Shown here: piece by piece, positions 1 through 12,198 of the stretch
How positions within the stretch are numbered: the stretch's first letter is position 1
Layout: the number at the start of each line of letters is the position of its first letter
From: Amphibalanus amphitrite
Lineage: Eukaryota > Arthropoda > Thecostraca > Balanomorpha > Balanidae
Length of the DNA stretch: 64,000 bases
Reading direction: 5' to 3'
Assembly (NCBI RefSeq): GCF_019059575.1
Contig: NW_024881567.1
Coordinates: 529,001-593,000, forward strand
The notes under the pieces: generated by a model
What the model was told of the DNA's origin: nothing
What the model saw: only the letters and a program-made list of their open reading frames with translations
Databases searched by the model: none
Made by a program: the position numbers and the translations under genes

Positions 1-1444
1 CTCAACTGAGTGAAGTGACACCCATAGGGTTCAAAAACTCCGCGTGATAGTATCAAAAAAAACACTAAATTATTACAGAAATTGTTTTGACGTCACTGGT
101 GGTATACCACCATCTCTTGACTCTGCAGTGTTGGTTCCTTAGGAACCAACACTGCAGAGTCAAGAGATTTTCGGTGAATCAGACTCCGAATCCAGCTCCG
201 GCTTCCAATATCGACTCCGACTCCGACTACGGCCAGAACTGTCGTTTCCAACCGACTCCGACTACGGCCAGAACTGTCGACTCCAACGGACTCCTACTCT
301 GACTCCGTAACCCTGGTGTAGGTTCAGTGATTTGAATCAATGCCCCGAGTGACGTCATGTGTGAGCTAGCCATGGCTAGTCCGCTACGAAGATGAAATAG
401 GCAATAGCCCAATCAGCAGGCTGCACTGTCAATTTGCGGACGAAGATATAAGGAAAAAATGCGAGACGAAGAAATGCGGAGACGTAGAAATGTGCGGACG
501 AAGAAGTGCGAGACGAAAAAATACGGAGACGAATAAATGCGAGACGAAGACATGCAAGACGAAGACATGCGAGGCGAAGAAATGCGAGACGAAGAAATGC
601 GAGACGAAGAAATGCGAGACGAAAAAATGCGAGACGAAGAAATGCGAGACGAAGAAATGCGAAACGAAGAAATGCGAGACGAAGAAATGCGAGACAAAGA
701 AATTCGCGGACGAAGAAATGCGGAGACGAAGAAATGCTCGGACGAAGAAATGCGAGACGAAGAAATGCAAGACGAAGAAAGGCGGAGACGAAGAAATGCG
801 CGGACGAAGAAATGAGCGGACGAAGTTTTGCGGACGAAGAATTGCGCGACGAAGAAATGCCATGCAAAGATTTGTCCGGATACGCTGCGGTATCAATTGA
901 TTTTCGGTGACCCAGACTCCGACTCCAGCTCCGGATTCCAAAGTCGCCGTCGACTCCGACTCTGACTCTGGCCACAACTGTCAACTCCACCTGACTCTGA
1001 CTCTGACTCTGTAACCCTGGTGCGAACCACAGCTCAGGTCCAGTGGTTTGAGTCAATGCCCGGCCAATCAGCAAGCTGCATTGTCGTGTAACGTCATTTG
1101 TGTTTTAGCCATGCTGGTCCGCCACGAAGATGAAATAGCTCGACCTTGCAGGAAAACCGTTAGGAAAGCCGTTGACTTCAGTTGCCGGAAGTGTGCCCAC
1201 GTGGGTGCGTGTGGTGTGAGCGGGGAGAGGAACTTATTTGAATTAACGCGCTTTTAATGTCGCCAAACGTTGTTTAAAGTGTATATTTACTTCAAGTAAT
1301 AGTGCTTTAACGATAAACTTCAGATATTATTTGTAGTGTGCTCAACATGCGTATTTAAACAACGAGGCGCCCTGCACTCGGCGAAATTTTGAAGTAGGAC
1401 AAGATAGCAACGCACCATGGAGACGGAGGTTAGTTTTTATGTCA
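1..1444 (+). mobile_element. Zigzag element copy A, left part
   Basis: This is the left part of a repeat found again in the same orientation near 7920-9345 (copy B) and inverted at about 1671-4103 (copy C). It holds a block rich in GACTCC repeats (about 165-310), a 15-bp minisatellite, and a second, diverged copy of the same GACTCC block (about 897-1010). The block plus its downstream segment (GTAACCCTGG... to GATGAAATAG) is therefore duplicated around the minisatellite. No protein-coding frame is credible: the long frames here come from a repeat unit whose length is a multiple of three. The copy is broken at the TTAA at 1445-1448 by element T1 and resumes at 4951. The left terminus lies outside the window or is lost. 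Confidence 0.7.
468..863 (+). repeat. 15-bp minisatellite (GACGAAGAAATGCGA)
   Basis: About 26 tandem copies of a 15-mer close to GACGAAGAAATGCGA are visible, with scattered variants (GACGAAGACATGCAA, GCGGACGAAGAAATG). The unit is a multiple of three and lacks stops, so several frames on both strands stay open. These are not genes. The array sits between two copies of the element's GACTCC block. The nearby GAAGATGAAATAGGC in the element resembles the unit and may be the seed. Confidence 0.9.
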
Positions 1445-4400
1445 TTAACCCGCGCGGGGCTGGGGTCTCCAGCCGAACGCGCGGGGCTGGGGGGGGGGGG
1501 GTAAATTTTACCCCCCCCCCTGTTATCTCCCAAACTAATGGTCCGATTTGGAAAATTCAAACGCCAATCGAAAGATCTCATCACGAACAACTAAAAACAT
1601 GTACTTAATTTTAAGTTTGAGGTCAAGGTCAAGGTCAGGTCAAGGGTACAAATTGCAAGTTCCTACAGTATACTGAAAAAAATAATGACACCTAAAAGGG
1701 GTGTTTTTTGAAGCGTACCAAAAACGCGCAGTTTTCTGGAGTCCGATTACACCCGGAATCAGACACTTTCTAGGGTATTATGACACTGGTTGAGGGTGTA
1801 TTTTTACGCCGTACGTCGTCAAATGATTCCCGGTATCATACGCTTTATGGAATAAAAATACACCCCAAATCAGAGTCATAATACTCTAGGAAGTGTCTGA
1901 TTCCGGGTGTAATCTGACTCCTGGAAACTGCGCGTTTTTGGTACGCTTCAAAAAAACACCCCTTTTAGGTGTCACTTCAGGGAGTAATCGGATTTTGAGG
2001 GTGTATTTTGATCCCACACGGTGTATGATTCCGGGAATCATTTGACGACATGTGGTATGAAATACACTCCCAACCAGAATCAGATTATCTCGGGGGTGTC
2101 TGATTCCGGGTGTAATCGGACTCCTGGAAACTGCGCGTTTTTGGTACGCTTCAAAAAACACCCCTCGTAGGTGTCACCTCAACGGTGTCAAATGACTCTT
2201 GGGATGGTTTTTCTATACCGGTTCAGAGCCTGTTCCTGTTAGCGTCATACATCAGCTAATGTCAATATTACCGGTACTATTGGTCTCCTATATGAGAAAT
2301 ACCGGTAATATTCGAGTGCGGGGATTGGGTTGTGTGCAGGGGTGAGGGATGCACTCGAACCGAGCTGCGGCGAGGGTATAAAGGGTATATGTATTCATCG
2401 CATCAGAAAAACAGGTCGCCTGGGCCCTTATCTTGAGACCAATAGTATGGTACAACTAACCAACATACCCATGGGTATGTTCTGCTTCTGAAGCTTATAG
2501 GAACGATTAGCCAGACTGACACGAGACTTTAAATGTAGCTTACATGTGTCTTCACCCTTGCAGCTACAATTTTATCTATTGACGATGACGTCTTCTTTTC
2601 AATCAGTTTTTATACCAGATATTGTCAAATGATTCTCGGAATCATACACCTTATGGGATCAAAATACACTCTCCAACAGAGTCATAATTGCAGTTGTTAA
2701 CCACGTGACGCAAATTAACAATACATGCATGTCATTCTTTATTTTATATGCAACAATAAATTCCAAAACATTTGGGCACGAAATGTATGGCGAAATGTAA
2801 TGAAAACTTATCGTAAGGCGCATGGGTCCGTGACTCCATTCACCGTAAGGAATTACTCACATTTCAACAATGTTCCATCAACCGGTGATTATTGCTACTT
2901 ACTTAGGTAGAGTTATTCTGCAGCTTAATGACATAAAAACTTACCTCCGTTTCCATAGTGCGTTGCAATCTTACTGTCCTCACTTCATAATTTCACCGAG
3001 TGCAGGGCGCCTCCTTTTTTGAATACGTACAGAGCAAGTTACAAATAAATACTGAACTTTTTCGCTAATGCACTATCACTTGAAACAAAACTACATTTCA
3101 AACAACGTTTTGCGACATTACAAGCACGTAAATTCAAATAATTCCTGTCTTCACTCACACCGCACACACCACGTGGCACACCGCGCGCGCAACTGAAGTC
3201 CAACGGCTTTCTAACGGTTTTCCTCAAGGTCGCACTATTTCGTCTTCGTGGTGGACCGACTAGCACAAATGACGTCACAAGACAATGCAGCCTGCTGATT
3301 GGCCTATTTCATCTTCGTGGCGGACCAGCAGCACACACATGACGTCACTCGGGGCATTGACTCAAATTACTGAACCTACACCAGGGTTACGGAGTCAGAG
3401 TCGGAGTCCTTTGGAGTCGACAGTTCTGGCCGTAGTCGGAGTCGGTTGGAAACGACAGTTCTGGCCGTAGTCGGAGTCGGAGTCGATATTGGAAGCCGGA
3501 GCTGGATTCGGAGTCTGATTCACCGAAAATCTCTTGATTCTGCAGTGTTGGTTCCTACCACCAGTGACGTCAAAACAACTTCTGTAATAATGTAGTGTTT
3601 TTTGATAATATCATGTGGAGTTTTTGAACCCTATGGGTGTCATTTCACTCAGTTGAGCGTTTTCGTAATCCGTGACTCGCTTATTAGGTGTAATTTGACC
3701 CTCAGTGGTGCCATAATATTCCGGTGTCATTTGAACCCAATGGGGCTCAAATGACACCGGAATATTATGACACTACCGAGGGTCAAATTACACTCAATAA
3801 GTCATTTGAACGGAATATTATGACACCACTGAGGAGCAAATTACACCTAATAAGGGAGTCACGGATTGCGAAAACGCTCAACTGTGTGAAATGACACCTA
3901 TAGGATATAAAAACTCCTCATGATAGCGTCAAAAACGCTTAGATGTGTCATTTTACACTGACACCGTGCAGGATCTTTTGACACGACACCTAAAATGGGA
4001 GTCAAAATTTTGGGAGTCAAATGACCCTTGGGTATGTGATTCTGACCGAGATCAATTTACACTCAAAAACGGTGTATGGACACTGTTTTTCAGAATCGGA
4101 TTCAGAGGTCAAGGTCAAGGTCAGGTCAGGTCAGGTCAGGTCACCAAAAACAAAATATAGAAAAGGGCATGTGCGACACATGTTTTATGGGTCATTTTAC
4201 TCATAGAATTCAATAGGCACACTCAATAAGTGATATGGACCACCTCTGGATGAATTTCAGGTCGAGGTCAGGTCAAGGTCAGGTCAAGTGAGGTCAAATT
4301 TGAAGTTGGTTGTTAAGGCCTAAAAAGGTGTCTATCTGATGCAGTTTTTCACGGCGAATCGAATGGTGCTATTTTTGTTTCCGTACGTGGTCTAGAACTG

Positions 4401-4950
4401 CCAAAAAAGTCATTTTTCAAAAAAATTGTGTGTCGTGACGTCATACAATTTTGAATAACTCCCACATTTTTGAACCGATTCTTCTAAAACTTGGTATGTA
4501 GGTGCACATAGACCACTTCTCTGACATATATTCCGGTTTTTTTGATACACTCAAAATTTTGGATTTTATAGCTATTTTCCCAAAAAAGTCAGTTTTTGAA
4601 AACATTTGGGCCAAAATCCAAAATTTTCAAAAACCGAGATCGCCATTTGATAGACAAAGTAGAATTACGTATATCCTTTTTTGTTACGTCTTGATTCCCT
4701 TAAAAATGAAGATGTTAGCGGCGTTTGAACTTTTGCCGTTTTTGAGGCGAAAATGCCGAACATGACGTCACTAAAACGTCAATTTCTCAAAAAATTTCCG
4801 ACGGATTTCGCTCAAATTTTCAGGGAACGTGTCAAATTGATGTAAGAAAAGGTACTGAAATTTTGGCGGCGCTGCGCGCCGCCGTTTTTGAGATATTGCA
4901 AAAATTCGCGAGGGGGGGTAAAATTTACCCCCCAGCCCCGCGTGGGTTAA
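1445..4950. mobile_element. TTAA element T1 (split by copy C)
   Basis: This element is flanked by TTAA at 1445-1448 and 4947-4950. Copy B (9338 on) and copy C (about 2920) of the host repeat have the uninterrupted site with a single TTAA, so the insertion is proven by paralogous empty sites. The left end has a doubled GC block (CGCGGGGCTGGGG twice) and the right end a single one. Next to both lie G-run/TAAATTTTA/C-run palindromes (about 1490-1518 and 4914-4932). The inside has AGGTCA tandem arrays (1618-1645, 4107-4145). CCC next to TTAA suits piggyBac-like non-autonomous elements. No transposase is seen. Copy C was later inserted inside it. Confidence 0.8.
1671..4103 (-). mobile_element. Zigzag element copy C, inverted, inside T1
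   Basis: This is an inverted copy of the repeat seen at 7407-10603. Its terminus ACTGAAAAAAATAATGACACC begins at 1672, matching the inverted end at about 10940-10957. It contains the same modules: AGTGACACCTAAAAGG-type ends, a GTATGTTGGTTAG segment, and TGTCATTTGAACCC quasi-palindromes at 3690-3790. It lacks the minisatellite and has only one copy of the GACTCC block (3395-3520). Compared with copy B, the outer end near 4103 lacks about 75 bp, so it is truncated or deleted there. Confidence 0.7.
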
Positions 4951-7406
4951 GCTGCAGAATAAGTCTACCTAAGTAAGTAGCAATAATCACCGGTTGATGG
5001 AATATTGTTGAAATGTGAGTAATTCCTTACGGTGAATGGAGTCACGGACCCATGAGCCTTACGATAAGTTTTCATTAGATTTCGCCATACATTTCGTGCC
5101 CAAATGTTTTGGAATTTATTGTTGCATATAAAATAAAGAATGACATGCATGTATTGTTAATTTGCGTCACGTGGTTAACAACTGCAATTATGACTCTGTT
5201 GGAGAGTGTATTTTGATCCCATAAGGTGTATGTTTCTGAGAATCATTTGACAATATCTGGTATAAAGACTGATTGAAAAGAAGACGTCATCGTCAATAGA
5301 TAAAATTGTAGCTGCAAGGGTGAAGACACATGTAAGCTACATTTAAAGTCTCGTTGCAGTCTGGCTAATCGTTCCTATAAGCTTCAGAAGCAGAACATAC
5401 CCATGGGTATGTTGGTTAGTTGTACCATACTACAGGGTGTCTCAAAAGTTCGTTGACACAATTCCCATGCCCATAAAGCATATAAGAACCGGCCAAAAAT
5501 CTAAGGTTTTGGTGTCTGTGTGCAAACTAGACAAATATGCATGCTTTGACAACTGATTCGGAAGGTTGGAAATCAAACTATTTGCTGTATCTCCAAAAAT
5601 ATCTGTCCATACCGATTTTCGTCGCTCCGTCAGCTGCCGGAGGCTGATAAAAGGTTACCAGCTTTCAAGCTCTTGTAGGGGAATCCCCTCCAGTTTCTGC
5701 GTCAGATTTAGGTTTGACGAGCTCCCCGGCAACATCCGCTTCTCCCTTAAAGCCGACAGCTTGCATGGACACCATCCGTGAGTATTTTGTAGGTCTTCTC
5801 TGGCGCTAACTCCTTCATGAATGATTGGCGCCGACCTCACAAGCACCATTTTCCTTTTCAAAACAACCCCCTTCCTGAACAAATGGGAAGTGCCAGGGGC
5901 GAATTTTACGCAGCATATCGTAGAAGAATGTGTCGGCCATTTGTTTCTTAGACACGTTGTGCAAATTTTGCAAATCCCAAACGCTCATCATTCCACATGA
6001 CAAGACCTTCGCTGAGTTGCGGGGTGTTTTCCTCAGAAGAGTTTCTGCTTTGTAAACGGCCAAAACCTGTCCATCGTGCAATTTTGTCGGGATTTTGTGT
6101 CTAAAAGAAAGCTATTCGCTCCAGATCTGCCTCTGGAAACTTCGTAGGATAAAAATTTACATTAATTGACACTTTGGGAGGGTCAGTTGTCCTTGGCATT
6201 GACGATTTTTGTGTTATTTTCCCCCAAAATTAAGCGTTTTAGATAAAATAAACAATTTCAAATGATACTTTGTCTTTATTTTACGATGACCTACAATTTT
6301 TGAAACTGGTTAACCACTGTCTGTGAGCTTCTTGTCAGTTTTCAATAGTTATGACTCCATTTTCAGCTGCTTTCCACAGCACGAGTCTGCTGCCGTGCGA
6401 GGGTCGTTCAAAACGCTGGTAGTCTCGCATGGTTTTGTCCTTCAAAAATTTTAGCCGCCGTTTTTATTAGATGATCATCATGTTGTACTCATCCTCGCCG
6501 ACAGTTTGCCATGGGTCATTTCCGAATTAACCATTCCCATTACTTCTGAAATAGAGAGTTTCTCAGCCGACTCGATTTTGCGACCTCCATTTTCATGCCT
6601 GACCCATGGTCAGAGATGAACCCTTTTTGTGAGCGCATTAAGGGTCGAATGCGCTTGAAAACAATGAGACTGCTTGAGGAAGGTTGTTACGAATGCCCAT
6701 GCAAAATTTCGACCGTTAATTAATTGTTGATTTAGAATTATTGACAAAAAAGCATGGCTGGTACCTGTCAACGAACTTTTGAGACACCCTGTATTGGTCT
6801 CAAGATAAGGGCCCAGGCGACCTGTTTTTCTGATGCGATGAATATACCCTTTATACCCTCGCCGCAGCTCGGTTCGAGTGCATTCCTCACCCCTGCACAC
6901 AACCCAATCCCCGCACTCGAATATTACCGGTATTTCTTATATAGGAGACCAATAGTACCGGTAATATTGATATTAGCTGATGTATGACGCTAACAGGAAC
7001 AGGCTCTGAGCCGGTATAGAAAAATCATCCGAAGAGTCATTTGACACCGTTGAGGTGACACCTACGAGGGGTGTTTTTTGAAGCGTACCAAAAACGCGCA
7101 GTTTCCAGGAGTCCGATTACACCCGGAATCAGACACCCCCCAGGTAATCTGACTCTGGTTGGGAGTGTATTTTATACCACATGTCGTCAAATGATTCCCG
7201 GAATCATACACCGTGTGGGATCAAAATACACCCTCAAAATCCGATTACTCCCTGAAGTGACACCTAAAAGGGGTGTTTTTTGAAGCGTACCAAAAACGCG
7301 CAGTTTCCAGGAGTCAGATTACACCCGGAATCAGACTCTTCCTAGAGTATTATGACTCTGATTTGGGGTGTATTTTTATTCCATAAGGCGTATGATTCCG
7401 GGAATC
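4951..7406 (+). mobile_element. Zigzag element copy A, right part
   Basis: This continues copy A after T1 and is collinear with 9346-10440 of copy B. It is interrupted by a mariner-like element at 5433-6791. The segment 7030-7400 has alternating modules with TGACACC, GTGTAATCNGACTCC and GATTCCGGGAATCA, each followed by an inverted version. At 7407 it abuts the left end of copy B (TA|CACGGAGAAAAATAATTACT). Sequence resembling the missing right end continues at 10604-10958. No coding region is supported. Confidence 0.6.
5433..6791. mobile_element. Mariner-like element, TA target duplication
   Basis: The terminal inverted repeats begin CAGGGTGTCTCAAAAGTTCG and end with the complement, flanked by TA at 5431-5432 and 6792-6793. 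Copies B (near 9829) and C (near 2436) carry the unoccupied site CCATACTATTGGTC, confirming a simple insertion. The length of 1,359 bp suits a full mariner, but no uninterrupted transposase or recognisable DDD/DDE motif was found in it. Only short frames of up to about 96 codons exist, so it is decayed or non-autonomous. Confidence 0.8.
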
Positions 7407-10400
7407 ATACACGGAGAAAAATAATTACTCCCCCCGGGAATCACGATCCCCTATTTGGGAATCAACTGACACCCATGGTGTAATCCGATTCTGAAAAACA
7501 GTGTCCATACACCGTTTTTTGGTGTAAATTTATCTCGGTCAGAATCACATACCCAAGGATCATTTGACTCCCAAAATTTTGACTCCCATTTTAGGTGTCG
7601 TGTCAAAAGATCCTGCACGGTGTCAGTGTAAAATAACACATCTAAGCGTTTTTGACGCTATCATGAGGAGTTTTTATATCCTATAGGTGTCATTTCACAC
7701 AGTTGAGCGTTTTCGCAATCCGTGACTCCCTTATTAGGTGTAATTTGATCCTCAATGGTGTCATAATATTCCGTTCAAATGACTTACTGAGTGTAATTTG
7801 ACCCTCGGTAGTGTCATAATATTCCGGTGTCATTTGAGCCCCATTGGGTTCAAATGACACCGGAATATTATGGCACCACTGAGGGTCAAGTTACACCTAA
7901 TAAGCGAGTCACGGATTACGAAAACGCTCAACTGAGTGAAATGACACCCATAGGGTTCAAAAACTCCACATGATAGTATCAAAAAACACTAAATTATTAC
8001 AGAAATTGTTTTGACGTCACTGCTGGTATACCCCCATCTCTTGACTCTGCAGTGTTGGTTCCTATACGAACCAACACTGCAGAGTCAAGAGATTTTCGGT
8101 GAATCAGACTCCGAATCCAGCTCCGGCTTCCAATATCGACTCCGACTCCGACTACGGCCAGAACTGTCGTTTCCAACCGACTCCGACTACGGCCAGAATT
8201 GTCGACTCCAACGGACTCCGACTCTGACTCCGTAACCCTGGTGTAGGTTCAGTGATTTGAATCAACGCCCCGAGTGACGTCATGTGTGAGCTAGCCATGG
8301 CTGGTCCGCTACGAAGATGAAATAGGCAATAGCCCAATCAGCAGGCTGCACTGTCAATTTGCAGACGAAGATTTGCGGAAAGAAATGCGGAGACGAAGAA
8401 ATGTGCGGACGAAGAAATGCGAGACGAAAAAATACGGAGACGAAGAAATGCGAGACGAAGAAATGCGAGACGAAGACATGCAATACGAAGACATGCGAGG
8501 CGAAGAAATGCGAGACGAAGAAATGCGAGACGAAAAAATGCGAGACGAAGAAATGCGAAACGAAGAAATGCGAGACGAAAAAATGCGAGACAAAGAAATG
8601 CGCGGACGAAGAAATGCGGAGACGAAGAAATGCTCGGACGAAGAAATGCAAGATGAAGAAATGCGAGACGAAGAAATGCAAGACGAAGAAAGGCGGAGAC
8701 GAAGAAATGAGCGGACGAAGTTTTGCGGACGAAGAATTGCGCGACGAAGAAATGCCATGCAAAGAATTGTCCGGATACGCTGCGGTATCAATTGATTTTC
8801 GGTGACCCAGACTCCGACTCCAGCTCCGGCTTCCAAAGTCGCCGTCGACTCCGACTCTGACTCCGGCCACAACTTACAACTCCACCCGACTCTGACTCTG
8901 ACTCTGTAACCCTGGTGCGAACCACAGCTCAGGTCCAGTGGTTTGAGTCAATGCCCGGCCAATCAGCAAGCTGCATTGTCGTGTGACGTCATTTGTGTTC
9001 TAGCCATGCCGGTCCGCCACGAAGATGAAATAGCTCGACCTTGCAGGAAAACCGTTAGGAAAGCCGTTGACTTCAGTTGCCGGAAGTGTGCCCACGTGGG
9101 TGCGTGTGGTGTGAGCGGGGAGAGGAACTTATTTGAATTAACGCGCTTTTAATGTCGCCAAACGTTGTTTAAAGTGTAGATTTACTTCAAGTAATAGTGC
9201 TTTAACGATAAACTTCAGATATTATTTGTAGTTTGCTCAACATGCGTATTTAAACAACGAGGCGCCCTGCACTCGGCGAAATTTTGAAGTAGGACAAGAT
9301 AGCAACGCACCATGGAGACGGAGGTAAGTTTTTATGTCATTAAGCTGCAGAATAACTCTACCTAAGTAAGTAGCAATAATCACCGGTTGATGGAACATTG
9401 TTGAAATGTGAGTAATTCCTTACGGTGAATAGAGTCACGGACCCATGAACCTTACGATAAGTTTTCATTAGATTTCGCCATACATTTCGTGCCCAAATGT
9501 TTTGGAATTTATTGTTGCATATAAAATAAAGAATGACATGCATGTATTGTTAATTTGCGTCACGTGGTTAACAACTGCAATTATGACTCTGTTGGAGAGT
9601 GTATTTTGATCCCATAAGGTGTATGATTCCGAGAATCATTTGACAATATCTGATATAAAGACTGATTGAAAAGATGACGTCGTCGTCAATAGATAAAATT
9701 GTAGCTGCAAGGGTGAAGACACATGTAAGCTACATTTAAAGTCTCGTTGCAGTCTGGCTAATCGTTCCTATAAGCTTCAGAAGCAGAACATACCCATGGG
9801 TATGTTGGTTAGTTGTACCATACTATTGGTCTCAAGATAAGGGCCTAGGCGACCTGTTTTCTGATGCGATGGATATACCCTTTATACCCTCGCCGCAGCT
9901 CGGTTCGAGTGCATCCCTCACCCCTGCACACCACCCAATCCCCGCACTCGAATATTACCTGTATTTCTTATATTAGGAGACCAATAGTACCGGTAATATT
10001 GATATTAGCTGATGTATGACGCTAACAGGAACAGGCTCTGAGCCGGTATAGAAAAACCATCCCAAGAGTCATTTGACACCGTTGAGGTGACACCTACGAG
10101 GGGTGTTTTTTGAAGCGTACCAAAAACGCGCAGTTTCCAGGAGGCCGATTACACCCGGAATCAGACACCCCCCCCCCCCCCCCCGAGGTAATCTGACTCT
10201 GGTTGGGAGTGTATTTTATACCACATGTCATCAAATGATTCCCGGAATCATACACCGTGTGGGATCAAAATACACCCTCAAAATCCGATTACTCCCTGAA
10301 GTGACACCTAAAAGGGGTGTTTTTTGAAGCGTACCAAAAACGCGCAGTTTCCAGGAGTCAGATTACACCGGAATCAGACACTTCCTTGAGTATTATGACT

Positions 10401-10603
10401 CTGATTTGGGGTGTATTTTTATTCCATAAGGCGTATGATTCCGGGAATCATTTGACGCCGTACGGTATAAAAATACACCCTCAACCAGTGTCATAATACC
10501 CTAGAAAGTGTCTGATTCCGGGTGTAATCGGACTCCAGAAAACTGCGCGTTTTTGGTACGCTTCAAAAAACACCCCTTTTAGGTGTCATTATTTTTTTCA
10601 GTG
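7407..10603 (+). mobile_element. Zigzag element copy B
   Basis: This is the fullest copy of the repeat. The left end CACGGAGAAAAATAATTACT follows TA at 7405-7406. The right end, read inverted, is CACTGAAAAAAATAATGACA next to TA at 10604-10605. Between them are many short inverted modules (TGACACC, GGTGTAATTTGACC, GGAATATTATGGCACC), one minisatellite, and the unoccupied sites for T1 and for the mariner-like element. It has no transposase frame, so it is non-autonomous. TA duplication suggests a Tc1/mariner-type mobiliser, but the CAC start would also suit other superfamilies. Confidence 0.6.
8365..8765 (+). repeat. 15-bp minisatellite, copy B
   Basis: The same GACGAAGAAATGCGA-type unit as at 468-863, at the matching place in copy B, with a different order of variant units and a slightly different number of repeats. 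The array has therefore changed since the two copies diverged. Confidence 0.9.
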
Positions 10604-10958
10604 TACACCGTGTGGGATCAAAATACACCCTCAAAATCCGATTACTCCCTGAAGTGACACCTAAAAGGGGTGTTTTTGAAGCGTACCAAAAACGCGCAGT
10701 TTTCTGGAGTCCGATTACACCCGGAATCAGACACTTCCTAGAGTATTATGACTCTGATTTGGAGTGTATTTTTATTCCATAAGGCGTATGATTCCGGGAA
10801 TCATTTGACGCCGTACGGTATAAAAATACACCCTCAACCAGTGTCATAATACCCTAGAAAGTGTCTGATTCCGGGTGTAATCGGACTCCAGAAAACTGCG
10901 CGTTTTTGGTACGCTTCAAAAAACACCCCTTTTAGGTGTCATTATTTTTTTCAGTGTA
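10251..10958 (+). repeat. 353-bp tandem duplication of element right end
   Basis: The sequence from TACACCGTGTGGGATCAAAA at 10251 to the TTTCAGTG terminus at 10603 is repeated from 10604 to 10957. It is either a tandem duplication of the right end, or copy B ends at 10603 and the second half is the remaining right end of copy A. Both copies carry the inverted pair of GATTCCGGGAATCA modules. Confidence 0.75.
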
Positions 10959-12198
10959 GATTAACCTAATTTAAGATGACGTCACCGAGATGGGCAGAGC
11001 GATGACCATATAAGGAGTGGTAATCCATATTTAGATTACGTTTTCGACATGTCCAACATTCAAACTCCTCTTGACACTCTAAGAACTGCCCATGACAGCG
11101 AGATTTTTTGCCGGGTGATAGAGAAAACTATTCTACAGATTGCGAACATACCAGAACATTTGACAACATAGGTACTTTGAGAGTCATGAGGTGAACAGCC
11201 AAGGTCATCGAGGAAAAGGCAATTACATTGATTATTTTAACCCCTTTTCATATTCATAAAAAGTTTGATATTTTTTTCGGCAGCTCTGGAAAATAAAATA
11301 GTACCTAATTATTCTACCCCACTATGAAAAAAATGCACCTCAAACAGCGCATTTATTTCAAATTGTCTATGGTAATATTTCGTCGCAATTTAGCAACGTC
11401 AATGGCTATTTGCGGCGTTATTGATCCTGTCGGTAATAATTTTTCCTGGTGGTGTTTTTCAATAGAATTATGTTGTTGTGGCACCAAAATAATGGTAACA
11501 TCCTATTTATTCAATCAAAATTAAATTTTGGCGGTACGAGTGTAGCGTAGCTGAGTTATTGGCTTGCAAAAACGGGTGTGCGTTTGATACAAATGGTGGC
11601 GCAGTGGTTTCCCCCATAATTTCAGCCCGTCATTTTTTAAGGAAAATATTGTCAGATATGGCAGTTTTTTTATTAATTTTGTGAAATTTAAACATCAACC
11701 GACAGATTCTGAACCGTTGGTACCATTTCTTATATACCTTTAGCTGGGTGACTAGAAATGAGTTGCTGGGACGCTTCTCTGAAAATGTAACCAATGTATT
11801 GTGCTGTCATATTTCCAGTAAAAATGTTTTATGAAAGCTTACATTTTTCCTTGGAATGAAGGTCTGGTTGCATGGTTTGGAGTGCATTTTTGACTTTCTT
11901 TGCCCTAATACTTGCAATAATATTGAATGCTGAATGGGTGTTTTAACCCGAGACTTATGATTCCTCAAATTTGCAAGCTTTGGGGCCCGGGCAGAGGGCT
12001 GCCGGCTGCAGTATATGACATCATTGGGGAATCAAACAACGTACACTTTCAAAAGGTTCTAAGGGCCATAGGCCCAGAAGGAGACCAAAGCCGAGTAATT
12101 CCTGTGGTTAGGGGAAGTGCTGCAAGCAAAGCAAAGACATGGGATATCAGTGTTATTTCAGGTGGGTGTGTTATGGTGATATTCCACATTCGCACTGC
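10959..12198. other. No gene recognised
   Basis: This is mostly AT-rich single-copy-looking sequence. A 91-codon frame at 11927-12202 has no recognisable motif and no splice context, and was not accepted as a gene. Confidence 0.5.

Noticed and set aside
468..863. CRISPR-like array
   Set aside because: Units are directly adjacent without unique spacers and the DNA is eukaryotic.
376..1074. Long overlapping frames on both strands across the 15-bp array (rich in Ser-His-Phe-Phe-Val or Arg-Arg-Asn-Ala)
   Set aside because: A 15-bp unit without stops keeps frames open on both strands; the array has variable unit order and no start, splice or domain evidence.
2725..2910. 61-codon frame repeated in copies A, B and C
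   Set aside because: Recurs only because the element is repeated; no motif and the frame has differences that look neutral.
8280..8872. Same type of frames in copy B
   Set aside because: Same artefact of the repeat unit.
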